Assembly (NCBI GenBank): GCA_963775625.1 | Contig: CAVZJM010000003.1 | Span: 1 to 64,000, forward strand | Direction: 5' to 3' | Length of the DNA: 64,000 nt | Origin: JAIBJN01 sp963775625 | GTDB taxonomy: Bacteria > Actinomycetota > Thermoleophilia > Gaiellales > Gaiellaceae | Part shown: piece after piece, positions 44,358 to 53,183 of the stretch | Layout of the letters: each line of letters opens with the position of its first letter | Numbering within the stretch: position 1 is the stretch's first letter | Made by a program: the position numbers and the translations under genes | The notes under the pieces: generated by a model | Databases searched by the model: none | What the model was told of the DNA's origin: nothing | The model's input: the letters and a program-made list of their open reading frames with translations, nothing else

Positions 44358-45670
44358 CTAGGCTCGGGCCGGGACGACGGCCACGGCCTCGGCGATCACC
44401 TCGAGGCCCATCGCCCGCGAGCCCTTGACCAGCACGCAGTCGCCGGGTTGGAGGACGGCGCGGAGCGCGGCGAGCCCCTGCTCCACCGTCGGCGCCCAGC
44501 GCGTGAGGGGGACACCGCGGGCGCCCTGGACGTAGTTGCGCGCGAGCGGACCGACCGCGACCAGCACCTCGACGCCGGCGCGCGCTGCGGCTGCCCCCAC
44601 CTCGCGGTGGTAGGTGGGAGCGCCGGGCCCCAGCTCGGCCATGTCGCCCAGGACCGCGACCTTCCGCTGCCCCGCGGCCCGCTCCGCGAGATGCTCGAGC
44701 GCCGCGGCCATCGAGAGCGGGTTCGCGTTGTAGCAGTCGTTGAGAAGGATACCGCCGCCCGGGAGCGGGACCTCCTCGCCGCGCAGGCGCGAGAGCTGGA
44801 CGTGGCGGGCGCCCTTCTGCGCCTTCCCGAGCGGAAGGCCGAGCGCGTGGTAGGCGGCCAGCGCGGCCAGAGCGTTGGTCGCGTTGTAGCGCGACGAGAA
44901 GCCGAACTCGAGCGTGAGCGGGCGGCCGAACGCCTCGACGCGGAGGCGCGCGCTGCCGTTATGAGCTGCGAAGTAGCTGAGGCTGACGTCGCCGCCGTCG
45001 CCGAAGCGGAAGACCCGCAGGTCGTCGCGCGCGAGATACGGGTCGAGGTAGGCCTCTCCTGCGGGGACGACCGCCGTGCCCCCCGGCGGCAGGCTCTCGA
45101 TCAGCTCCCCCTTCGCCTGGGCGACGCGCTCGACGGTGCCGAGGAGCTCGAGGTGCACCGGGCCGACGCTCGTCACGATGCCGACGTCCGGCTGGGCAAT
45201 CTCGCAGAGCTCGGCGATCTGGCCGAGACCGCGCATGCCCATCTCGACGATGGCGACCTCGGTGTCCTCCTCGAGCCGGCAGAGCGTGAGCGGCAGCCCG
45301 ATCTCGTTGTTCTGGCTGCCCTCGGCGACGACCGTCCGCGCGTGCGGAGAGCAGAGCGCGCCGAGGATGTCCTTCGTGGAGGTCTTCGCCGTCGAGCCGG
45401 TGACGGCGACGACCCTGGCGGCCGAGCGCTCGCGCACGGCCCGCGCCAGCGCGCCGAGGGCACCGAACGCGTCCTCCGGATCGAGCGCGGCCGCCGCGCC
45501 GGCCGCGAGCGCGTCTCTGATGAACTCGACGCCGCCTCCGACCGCGACGAAGAGGTCGCCGTCGCGGGTCTGCCGCGAGTCGATGCTCACTCCGCTAATG
45601 CGCTCCGCGCCCTGCGCGCGTTCCAGCCGGCCCGGCGCGAGCGCTTCGATCTCGTCGAGGCGAAGCGGGA

Positions 45671-45674
<4 letters not shown>
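44358..45674 (-). CDS. murF: UDP-N-acetylmuramoyl-tripeptide--D-alanyl-D-alanine ligase
   Basis: Adds D-Ala-D-Ala to complete the stem pentapeptide. The 438-residue protein has SGVSIDSRQTRDGDLFVAVG, P-loop region VVAVTGSTAKTSTKDILGAL, SQNNEIGLPLTLCRLEEDTE, EMGMRGLGQIAELCEIAQPD, LNDCYNANPLSMAAALEHLA and VLGDMAELG. One oddity is Ala in place of the second Gly in the usual GSTGKT P-loop. No ddl gene for D-Ala-D-Ala ligase is in the window. ATG 45674 overlaps the murE stop (ATGA). Confidence 0.95.
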
Positions 45675-47146
<1,472 letters not shown>

Positions 47147-47240
47147 AGTCAGGCTGAGTTCGGCACGCAGCGCGGTCTTCTTCCTCCGCTCCTGCGTGCA
47201 TTCTGGCCCGGTCCGCGCCTCGCGGGCGCAGATAGGCTGC

Positions 47241-48926
47241 TCAGCCGCGCCAGCGCCGCCGGACGTCCGGCGGGACCTCGAGGTACTGCAGCGCGAACTC
47301 CATGATCTCCGCGAACGCGGGCGCGGCAACGACTCCGCCCCAGATCGTGCCCCGAGGCTCGTCGACGGTGACCAGCACGACGAGCGCAGGGTGCTTCGCG
47401 GGGGCGAAGCCGACGAACGACGCCACGTAGCGCGAGTCGGAGTAGCCGCCGGACGGCTCGGGCTTGGCGGCGGTCCCGGTCTTCCCCGCGACGCGGTAGC
47501 CGGGGATCTGAGCGGTCGTTCCCGAGCCCTCCTCGACGACTCCGCGGAGCATCTTCGTCAGCTCCGCCGCGGTGCCCTCCGAGAGCACGCGGCGCTCCTC
47601 GGCCGCAACCCGCCCGCTCCCTTCGACCCGATCGACGAGGTGAGGCTGGAGCCAGACTCCGTCGTTCGCGATCGCACCGTACGCGGCGGCCATCTGGATC
47701 GGCGTCACGGCAATGCCCTGCCCGATGGGAACGTTTCCGATCGTCGAGCCCGACCACTCCTCGGGCTTCAGGACGATGCCGGGCGACTCGCCGGGGAAGT
47801 CGATGCCCGTCGGACGCCCGAACCCGAAGCGATGAATCCACTCGTTGAGACCGTCGCGCTGAAGCTGCTGCGCAAGCGTCACCACGCCGACGTTCGAGGA
47901 GCGCGACAGGATCTGGGAGACCGTCATCGTCTGCGTCTTGCGCGGCAAGGCATCGTGGATGACACGGTCGGCGACGGGGATCTTGTACGGGAGGCGGAAC
48001 TTCGTGGTCGGCGAGACGAGATTCGACTCGAGCACGCCCCCGACGGTCACGATCTTGAACGTCGATCCCGGCTCGTACGTGTCGGTCACGGCGCGATTCC
48101 TGAGGTTCTCCTCGTCCCACTTCGCGACGGTCGGATAGTCGTTGGCGTCGAAGTCGGGCTCGACCGCGAGGGCGAGAATGCCGCCGGTCCGGGCATCGAG
48201 GACGACGGCCGACGCCGACTTCGCCGTCCAGCGGCTCGTGAGCCGGCGCAGAACCCGCTCGGCGTGCCCCTGGATGGTGTCGTCGATCGTCAGGAAGACG
48301 TCCTTGCCGTCCTGCACCTGCTCGGCGTCGAGCACGTCGATCGTGCGCCCGAACGGGTCGCGGACGATCGTCCTCGAGCCGTCCGACCCGGCCAGCTCGT
48401 CGTCGAGCTGCAGCTCGATGCCCGAGAGGCCGGAGTTCTCGGTGCCCGCATAGCCGACGACCTCCGAGGCGAGCGCACGCTGCGGATAGATGCGACGCTC
48501 CTCGGGCTGGAAGCCGACGCCCGGGATCTGCTGCGCCTCGAGCAGCTCGGCCTGTTCGGGATCGGCCTTGCGGGCCAGATAGACGAAGCCGCGCGAACGG
48601 TCGGTCAGCAGCGGATAGAGCTTCCCGGCGTCGAGGCCCAGCGCCTCCCCGACGGCGATTGCGGCCTCGCGCGCGTCGACGATCTGCTTGGGGTTCGCGT
48701 AGACGGTCGTCGCGCGCTCCCCGAACGCGAGCTGAACGCCGTTTCGGTCGAAGATCGTCCCGCGGCGCGCCGTGACGTCGAGCTCCTCCCGGTGCTGGCT
48801 CGCGGCGAGGTGGTCGAGCGTCTGCGCCTTCACCGCCTGGAGCCAGGCGACGCGCACGGACGCGGCGACGAAGACAACCGCGAAGACCGCCACGAGGAGC
48901 CGGAGGCGCCTGTTCGCCTGCCGCAC
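47241..48926 (-). CDS. ftsI: Penicillin-binding protein 3/FtsI transpeptidase (class B PBP)
   Basis: Septal cross-linking enzyme of 561 residues. There is an N-terminal membrane helix (LRLLVAVFAVVFVAASVRVA), the dimerisation region (ARRGTIFDRNGVQLAFGERA) and a transpeptidase domain with the three active-site motifs: TYEPGSTFKIV (SxxK), LSRSSNVGVV (SxN) and GYRVAGKTGTAAKPE (KTG). It works with FtsW, encoded 5 kb further along the operon. ATG 48926 is six bases after the ftsL stop. The gap to murE is 94 bases. Confidence 0.95.
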   Translation of the reverse strand: MRQANRRLRLLVAVFAVVFVAASVRVAWLQAVKAQTLDHLAASQHREELDVTARRGTIFDRNGVQLAFGERATTVYANPKQIVDAREAAIAVGEALGLDAGKLYPLLTDRSRGFVYLARKADPEQAELLEAQQIPGVGFQPEERRIYPQRALASEVVGYAGTENSGLSGIELQLDDELAGSDGSRTIVRDPFGRTIDVLDAEQVQDGKDVFLTIDDTIQGHAERVLRRLTSRWTAKSASAVVLDARTGGILALAVEPDFDANDYPTVAKWDEENLRNRAVTDTYEPGSTFKIVTVGGVLESNLVSPTTKFRLPYKIPVADRVIHDALPRKTQTMTVSQILSRSSNVGVVTLAQQLQRDGLNEWIHRFGFGRPTGIDFPGESPGIVLKPEEWSGSTIGNVPIGQGIAVTPIQMAAAYGAIANDGVWLQPHLVDRVEGSGRVAAEERRVLSEGTAAELTKMLRGVVEEGSGTTAQIPGYRVAGKTGTAAKPEPSGGYSDSRYVASFVGFAPAKHPALVVLVTVDEPRGTIWGGVVAAPAFAEIMEFALQYLEVPPDVRRRWRG

Positions 48927-48932
48927 TCGCCG

Positions 48933-49304
48933 CTACTCCTTGACGCGTGCCAGCCGAACGTAGGAGGTCTCGACAGGCTCTCGGAGCCCGTACCTGCTGA
49001 CGGCGATCGCCTCGATGCGGCCCGCGGCCGCGCCCCGGGAGAGCTCCGCCGCGAGGTTGTCGCGCCTGGCCGCGAGCTCGGCCCGCTGGGACTCCAGCTC
49101 CTCGGCCTGCACGTTGAGCCGGAGGACGGCGACGTTCAGGGCGACGATCCCGGCCAGGAGCGTGGCGACGAGGACGATCCAGACGACGCTGCCCGCGACC
49201 CGCGGCCGCTGGACGGCGCGACGCCGAGGCGCGGCACGGGGGGTCGAGCGCGGCCTTGGCTGCGGCGCTCGCCGCGGCTCCGCGCGTGCTGTCGCAGTCG
49301 CCAT
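48933..49304 (-). CDS. ftsL: FtsL-like cell division protein
   Basis: A 123-residue bitopic protein: a basic, proline/arginine-rich cytoplasmic tail (about 1-38), one membrane helix (VVWIVLVATLLAGIVALNVA, about 39-58) and a short coiled coil (LNVQAEELESQRAELAARRD). The layout and the place between rsmH and ftsI identify FtsL, although FtsL sequences are poorly conserved. It would pair with a DivIC/FtsB protein, which is not encoded here. ATG 49304 is seven bases after the rsmH stop. Confidence 0.8.
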   Translation of the reverse strand: MATATARAEPRRAPQPRPRSTPRAAPRRRAVQRPRVAGSVVWIVLVATLLAGIVALNVAVLRLNVQAEELESQRAELAARRDNLAAELSRGAAAGRIEAIAVSRYGLREPVETSYVRLARVKE

Positions 49305-49311
49305 GGCGCTC

Positions 49312-50274
49312 CTATTCCTCTGCCTTCATCGCGACCCGGAGGCGCGCCGACGCGGCACGTGGATTCTCGGCGGTCTCGGCGGGAGAAGGCCGCACGGCCT
49401 TGCGTGTGACGAGACGGAGCGTCGGCTCCTTCCCGCAGACGCACACGGGCAAGTCGGGCGGACACGTGCACCCGCGCGCCTGGCCGGCGAAGAAGCGCTT
49501 GACGATCCGGTCCTCCAGCGAGTGGAAGCTGATGACCGCGATGCGGCCGCCGGGGCTTAGCAGCCGGAGAGCCACGGGAAGCGCCTGCTCGAGCAACTCG
49601 AGCTCCTCGTTGACGACGATTCGAAGCGCCTGGAACACACGCTTGGCCGGATGCCCGTCGCCGAAGCGTCGTGGCGCCGGGATCGCCGCGCGAACGACCT
49701 CTACGAGGTCTGTCGTCCGTTCGAACGGCCGCTCGGCCCGGCGACGGACGATGGCGCGGGCGATCTGCCGCGAGAAGCGCTCCTCCCCGTACCTGCGGAA
49801 GATCTCCGCCAGCTCGCGCTCGCTCAACTCGTTGACGATCTCCTCGGCCGTGCGGGGCGCCGAGACGTCCATGCGCATGTCGAGCGGGGCATCGGCCGCA
49901 TAGGAGAATCCGCGCTCGGGGCGATCGATCTGCATGCTCGACACGCCGAGGTCGAGCAGGATCGCGTCGGCCCGGACGTCGTTGTCGGCGAGCTGGCCGA
50001 GGACGACGCCGAAGTCGCCGCGCAGAAAGCGTGCCTGAACCCCGGCCCGGCGCTGGAAGCGGTCGAAGTACGGCCGCACCGTCGCGTCGCGGTCGACTGC
50101 GATGAAGCGCCCGCTGCCCCCGAGGTCGGCCGCCAGCAGCTCGGCATGCCCGCCCGCGCCGAAGGTGCCGTCGATCACGGTCTCCCCGGGCTTGACCGCG
50201 AGGAGCTCGCGCACCTCCTCGACGAGTACGGGGACGTGATCAGCTGTCTCGTGCTGCAAGGCGTTCCGCAACAA
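49312..50274 (-). CDS. rsmH: 16S rRNA (cytosine-1402-N4)-methyltransferase
   Basis: Methylates C1402 of 16S rRNA. The 320-residue protein has HVPVLVEEVRELLAVKPGET, SAM motif VIDGTFGAGGHAELLA, FIAVDRDATVRPYFDRF, ILLDLGVSSMQIDRPERGFS, GDGHPAKRVFQALRIVVNEE and ISFHSLEDRIVKRFF, plus a Cys-rich C-terminal stretch (GCTCPPDLPVCVCG) common in this family. ATG 50274 overlaps mraZ by 35 bases. Confidence 0.95.
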   Translation of the reverse strand: MLRNALQHETADHVPVLVEEVRELLAVKPGETVIDGTFGAGGHAELLAADLGGSGRFIAVDRDATVRPYFDRFQRRAGVQARFLRGDFGVVLGQLADNDVRADAILLDLGVSSMQIDRPERGFSYAADAPLDMRMDVSAPRTAEEIVNELSERELAEIFRRYGEERFSRQIARAIVRRRAERPFERTTDLVEVVRAAIPAPRRFGDGHPAKRVFQALRIVVNEELELLEQALPVALRLLSPGGRIAVISFHSLEDRIVKRFFAGQARGCTCPPDLPVCVCGKEPTLRLVTRKAVRPSPAETAENPRAASARLRVAMKAEE

Positions 50275-50674
50275 CGTCGGCCCTCCTCTCGATGTCGTCG
50301 AGCTGGATGCGCCAGGCCTCCCGATCCCAGACCTCGAGGCAGTCCCCGGCGCCGGCCACGATTACGTCGCGGCCGAGGTCCGCCTTCGCGAGCAGGCCGG
50401 CGGGGAGCGTCACACGCCCCTGCTTGTCGAGCTCGGCTTCGACCGTCGCGGAGAAGAGGTAGCGCCGCATGTCTCTCGCCTCACGGCTGAAGCGGTCGAG
50501 GCCTGCAAGGCGGGAGCTCGAGAATTCCTCCCAGCCTTCCCGCGTGTAGACGGCAAGGCACGGGTCGATGCCGCGGGTGACGACGACGCCGTCCGCGAAG
50601 GACTGCCGGAACCGAGCGGGAAGCGTAAGTCGGTTCTTGTCGTCGATGGTGTGCTCGTACTCGCCGTGCAGCAT
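50240..50674 (-). CDS. mraZ: Transcriptional regulator MraZ
   Basis: The AbrB-fold regulator that heads the division and cell wall cluster and represses it in studied species. The 144-residue protein has two SpoVT/AbrB-like repeats with the D-x3-R signature: MLHGEYEHTIDDKNRLTLPA and VEAELDKQGRVTLPAGLL. ATG 50674 is chosen because it starts the first repeat; GGAAGG lies nine bases upstream. Four GTGG repeats upstream (50695-50730) are its probable binding site. Confidence 0.94.
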   Translation of the reverse strand: MLHGEYEHTIDDKNRLTLPARFRQSFADGVVVTRGIDPCLAVYTREGWEEFSSSRLAGLDRFSREARDMRRYLFSATVEAELDKQGRVTLPAGLLAKADLGRDVIVAGAGDCLEVWDREAWRIQLDDIERRADVVAERLAARDS

Positions 50675-50694
50675 CGGCAGAGGCCTTCCGTTGT

Positions 50695-50730
50695 CTCCAC
50701 TTCGCCCCACTGTAGACCACATTCTCCCAC
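50695..50730 (-). promoter_or_regulatory. MraZ box: four GTGG repeats at exact 10-base period
   Basis: On the minus strand GTGGGA, GTGGTC, GTGGGG and GTGGAG begin at 50730, 50720, 50710 and 50700, one helical turn apart. MraZ of other bacteria binds direct TGGGN-type repeats with five-base gaps just upstream of its own gene, which fits closely. The repeats overlap the promoter at 50709-50737. Confidence 0.75.
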
Positions 50731-50737
50731 TCCGCAA
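50709..50737 (-). promoter_or_regulatory. mraZ promoter TTGCGG-N17-TACAGT
   Basis: Minus strand TTGCGG (50737-50732), 17 bases, TACAGT (50714-50709), about 35 bases before the mraZ start. The -10 and spacer lie inside the GTGG repeats, so a bound MraZ would block polymerase. Confidence 0.55.
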
Positions 50738-50741
50738 CCCC

Positions 50742-50770
50742 TCCGACCCAGACCGCGAGCGCGGGGATAA
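50742..50770 (+). promoter_or_regulatory. Candidate promoter TCCGAC-N17-GATAAT for the 52-residue gene
   Basis: GATAAT (50765-50770) differs from the -10 consensus at one base; TCCGAC (50742-50747) is a poor -35 at the right distance. It lies back to back with the mraZ promoter. Confidence 0.4.
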
Positions 50771-50810
50771 TGGCGGCGCGACAAGCCGCCGCCCACGGAG
50801 GGGAGACGCG

Positions 50811-50969
50811 ATGCAGGAGCAACTGACCAGGGAGGAGCTCGCCAAGCTCCTCCGCGAGGCCGAGCAGGCGCACGCCGCCTACGAGCGGGAGCTCGGAAGC
50901 CGGGACGAGGACTGGCCCGGCTGGTACGCCGACTACGTCATCCGCCGCCTCGAAGGGCCGCCGGCCTAG
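50811..50969 (+). CDS. Small conserved protein (52 residues) divergent from mraZ
   Basis: MQEQLTREELAKLLREAEQA, then HAAYERELGSRDEDWPGWYA and DYVIRRLE. It is helical and acidic, with two Trp and a Tyr in the pattern DEDWP-WYA-Y, which also occurs as a short domain in other small bacterial proteins; the function is unknown. GGAGGGGAG six bases before ATG 50811 gives a strong ribosome site. It is a real gene by codon pattern and start signals despite its size, and shares the intergenic region with mraZ. Confidence 0.7.
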   Translation: MQEQLTREELAKLLREAEQAHAAYERELGSRDEDWPGWYADYVIRRLEGPPA

Positions 50970-50976
50970 AACCCTT

Positions 50977-51789
50977 CTAGGGCGCTCCGTGGGCGCCGCG
51001 CCGCGTGAGCGCCGCGGCCGCGCACTCCGCGGCGAAGGCGAGGGCGGCCTCGGCGTGGTCGCCTCGGCCCAGCGCGTACGTGAGCCCGGCCGCGAAGCTG
51101 TCCCCAGCGCCGTAGGCGTCCGCGATCGGGCCGGTAAGGGGCGCCGGCCGGTAGGAGCCCGCCTTGCCGTCCACCGTCTCCCAGCTCCCCCCGGTGCGGC
51201 CGTCGGTCGCGACCACGAGCTTCGGCCGGACCGCGAGATCGCCGTGCTCGTAGCGCTCACTCGGGTCACGGGCGCTGCGGACGAGCGCGTCGAGCTGGAC
51301 GCGCGCCTCCGCGAGGACGGGGAGCGAGCGCGCGGTCGCCACGAGAACGCGGGCACACCGTGCCGCCTTCGCTGCCTCCGCGTCGCCGCTGACGAAGTAG
51401 ACGGCGTCGGCTCGCGCCAGGTCCTCCCACGGCAGCGGATCGCTCCTTCGGGGCACGTGCTTGTCGCCGATGATCGTGATCGTCCGCTCGCCGCGGTCGT
51501 CGACGAAGGTGAAGCCCCGCCGCTGCGGCTCGGCATGGCGGGCGGCCTCGACCTGCACGCCGAGCGCAGTCAGCTGGTCGAGGGAGGCGCCGCCGAGCTC
51601 GTCTCGGCCGAGAGCCGTGTAGAGCGTGCAGGCGCCGGCGAGGCGTGCGAGCTGCACCGAGGCCACGCCGCCTCCGCCGGCCGCCTCGGCCCACGAGTCG
51701 CTCGCCTGGACGATCGCCCCCGGGGCGGGGACGCGCTCCACACGCGCGAACTCGACCCACTCGACGTGCCCGACCACCGCGGTCCGCAT
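50977..51789 (-). CDS. PfkB-family carbohydrate kinase
   Basis: A 270-residue ribokinase-like sugar kinase. AVVGHVEWVEFARVERVPAP is the N-terminal strand-lid region, EAAGGGGVASVQLARLAGAC the substrate-binding Gly-Gly motif, and ADAYGAGDSFAAGLTYALGR the C-terminal signature with the catalytic Asp. Which sugar or nucleoside it phosphorylates cannot be told. ATG 51789 (MRTAVVGHVEW) fits the family start; five extra codons upstream are possible. It converges on the 52-residue gene with seven bases between. Confidence 0.85.
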   Translation of the reverse strand: MRTAVVGHVEWVEFARVERVPAPGAIVQASDSWAEAAGGGGVASVQLARLAGACTLYTALGRDELGGASLDQLTALGVQVEAARHAEPQRRGFTFVDDRGERTITIIGDKHVPRRSDPLPWEDLARADAVYFVSGDAEAAKAARCARVLVATARSLPVLAEARVQLDALVRSARDPSERYEHGDLAVRPKLVVATDGRTGGSWETVDGKAGSYRPAPLTGPIADAYGAGDSFAAGLTYALGRGDHAEAALAFAAECAAAALTRRGAHGAP

Positions 51790-51850
51790 AGGCGGAAGTC
51801 TCACAGCTCGGCGGCGTCGCGCGTTTCAACGGATGATGGAGGTCGTGGCG

Positions 51851-52309
51851 ATGAGAGGTGCCGTACCGCCGTTCGAGCGCTTCTACGAGGAGCGCAAGGA
51901 GGAGATCTTCGGCTACCTCGCGCGCCTCCTCGGACGCGAGGCCGCGGAGGACGCGTTCCAGGAGACGTTCCTGAGGGCGCTCCGCGCCTACGGGAAGCTC
52001 GAGCACGGGCGGCACCTGCGCGCCTGGGTCTTCACGATCGCAACCCGCGTCGCCGTCGACGTCCGGCGCCGGCCGTCCCACGTGGCCGAGCCGGCGGAGA
52101 TTCCCGTCGTCGACGAGCGCCCGGCGTACGCCGAGCTCGAGCACCTCGCCGGAGAGCTGCCCCCGACCGAGCGCGCCGCGGTCGTCCTGCGGTACGGCTA
52201 CGACCTCTCCTACGACGACATCGGCGCCGCGCTCGGCTCGAATGCCCAGGCGGCGCGCGCGGCAGCCTCGTCCGGAGTGCGCCGCCTGCGGAGGAAGGAG
52301 ACCTCATGA
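51851..52309 (+). CDS. RNA polymerase sigma factor, ECF-type
   Basis: A 152-residue two-domain sigma factor. Region 2 is RFYEERKEEIFGYLARLLGR followed by EAAEDAFQETFLRALRAYGK and RAWVFTIATRVAVDVRRR; region 4 is LPPTERAAVVLRYGYDLSYD then DIGAALGSNAQAARAAASSG. ATG 51851 is preferred because GGAGG (51838-51842) is eight bases upstream; ATG 51833 would also read in frame. No anti-sigma factor adjoins it. Its stop overlaps the ogt start (ATGA), linking it with alkylation repair. Confidence 0.88.
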   Translation: MRGAVPPFERFYEERKEEIFGYLARLLGREAAEDAFQETFLRALRAYGKLEHGRHLRAWVFTIATRVAVDVRRRPSHVAEPAEIPVVDERPAYAELEHLAGELPPTERAAVVLRYGYDLSYDDIGAALGSNAQAARAAASSGVRRLRRKETS

Positions 52310-52872
52310 CCACCGTTCCCGAGACCCTCGACCGCCGCTTCCGCGACGAAGCGGTTGCGGCCGGGCTGCTCGACGTCGCCTACGACTTCACCGACTCCCC
52401 GATCGGCACGCTGCTCGTCGCCGCCAGCGAGCGCGGCGTGTGCCGCATCTCCTTCGATCCCGAGTCCGAGCGGGAGCTCGATGCGCTCGCCACCGCCTTC
52501 GGCGTGCGCGTCCTCCGGGCCTCCGGGCCGGTCGAGGCCGTTCGGCGCGAGCTCGACGAGTACTTCGAGGGAGCGCGCCACGAGTTCGACCTCCGGGTCG
52601 ACCTGACGCCGCTTCCTCCCTTCCAACGCGCGGTGTTGGAGGAGCTCGTCCGCGTCCCGTACGGCCACGTCGACACATACGGAGGCCTCGCCCAGAAGAT
52701 CGGGAAGCCGCGGGCGGCACGCGCCGTCGGCGGCGCGCTCAACCGCAACCCGATCCCGATCGTCGTCCCCTGCCACCGCATCGTGGGCGCGAGCGGCAGC
52801 CTCGTCGGCTACGCCGGCGGCCTGGAGCGCAAGCAGGCGCTCCTCGGCCTCGAAGGCGCGCTCCTGAGCTGA
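52306..52872 (+). CDS. ogt: Methylated-DNA--protein-cysteine methyltransferase (O6-alkylguanine repair)
   Basis: A suicide repair protein that takes the alkyl group from O6-alkylguanine onto its own Cys. The 188-residue protein has an N-terminal RNase H-like domain (DFTDSPIGTLLVAASERGVC), the DNA-binding helix region YGHVDTYGGLAQKIGKPRAA, RAVGGALNRNPIPIVVPCHR with the acceptor Cys in PCHR, and LVGYAGGLERKQALLGLE. Translation is coupled to the sigma factor by ATGA. An induced damage-response unit is plausible. Confidence 0.94.
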   Translation: MTTVPETLDRRFRDEAVAAGLLDVAYDFTDSPIGTLLVAASERGVCRISFDPESERELDALATAFGVRVLRASGPVEAVRRELDEYFEGARHEFDLRVDLTPLPPFQRAVLEELVRVPYGHVDTYGGLAQKIGKPRAARAVGGALNRNPIPIVVPCHRIVGASGSLVGYAGGLERKQALLGLEGALLS

Positions 52873-53152
52873 GGCCTACGGCGGCCTCGCCGGTCCGAGC
52901 GGACATGCGGCGCAGGAGCTCGCGCCGGAGCTCTTCCCCGGTGAGGCGACCGCGATTGCGTGGGTAGTCGATGAGGAGATGGAGGGCCGGCGAGGCCTCC
53001 GTCGGGCCGTTCGGCTCGGTCGAGCGCCGGGGAACCTCGGATCGCGTCTCTCTGACGAGGGCGACCTCTCCTGTACGGAGGCCGTGGAGGCGGACGTAGC
53101 ACTCCTGCTCGTCGAGCACAGGGAGCGGCTGGCGCCTGCGGAAGACCCGCAC
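52739..53152 (-). CDS. Hypothetical protein, probably about 92 residues with a shifted 3' end
   Basis: The first 80 codons look coding: MRVFRRRQPLPVLDEQECYV, RLHGLRTGEVALVRETRSEV and ALHLLIDYPRNRGRLTGEEL, with LRRELLRRM. In this frame it overlaps ogt by 134 bases and becomes Arg-rich. A one-base correction near 52900 would instead end it at TAG 52878-52876, just outside ogt. I recognise no family. It fills the space between ogt and hyuB. Confidence 0.45.
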   Translation of the reverse strand: MRVFRRRQPLPVLDEQECYVRLHGLRTGEVALVRETRSEVPRRSTEPNGPTEASPALHLLIDYPRNRGRLTGEELRRELLRRMSARTGEAAVGLSSGARLRGRGAPACAPGRRRSRRGCRSRPRCGGRGRRSGSGCG

Positions 53153-53183
53153 GCGGCGAGCCTAGCGCGCCCGGCGGTCGGCG

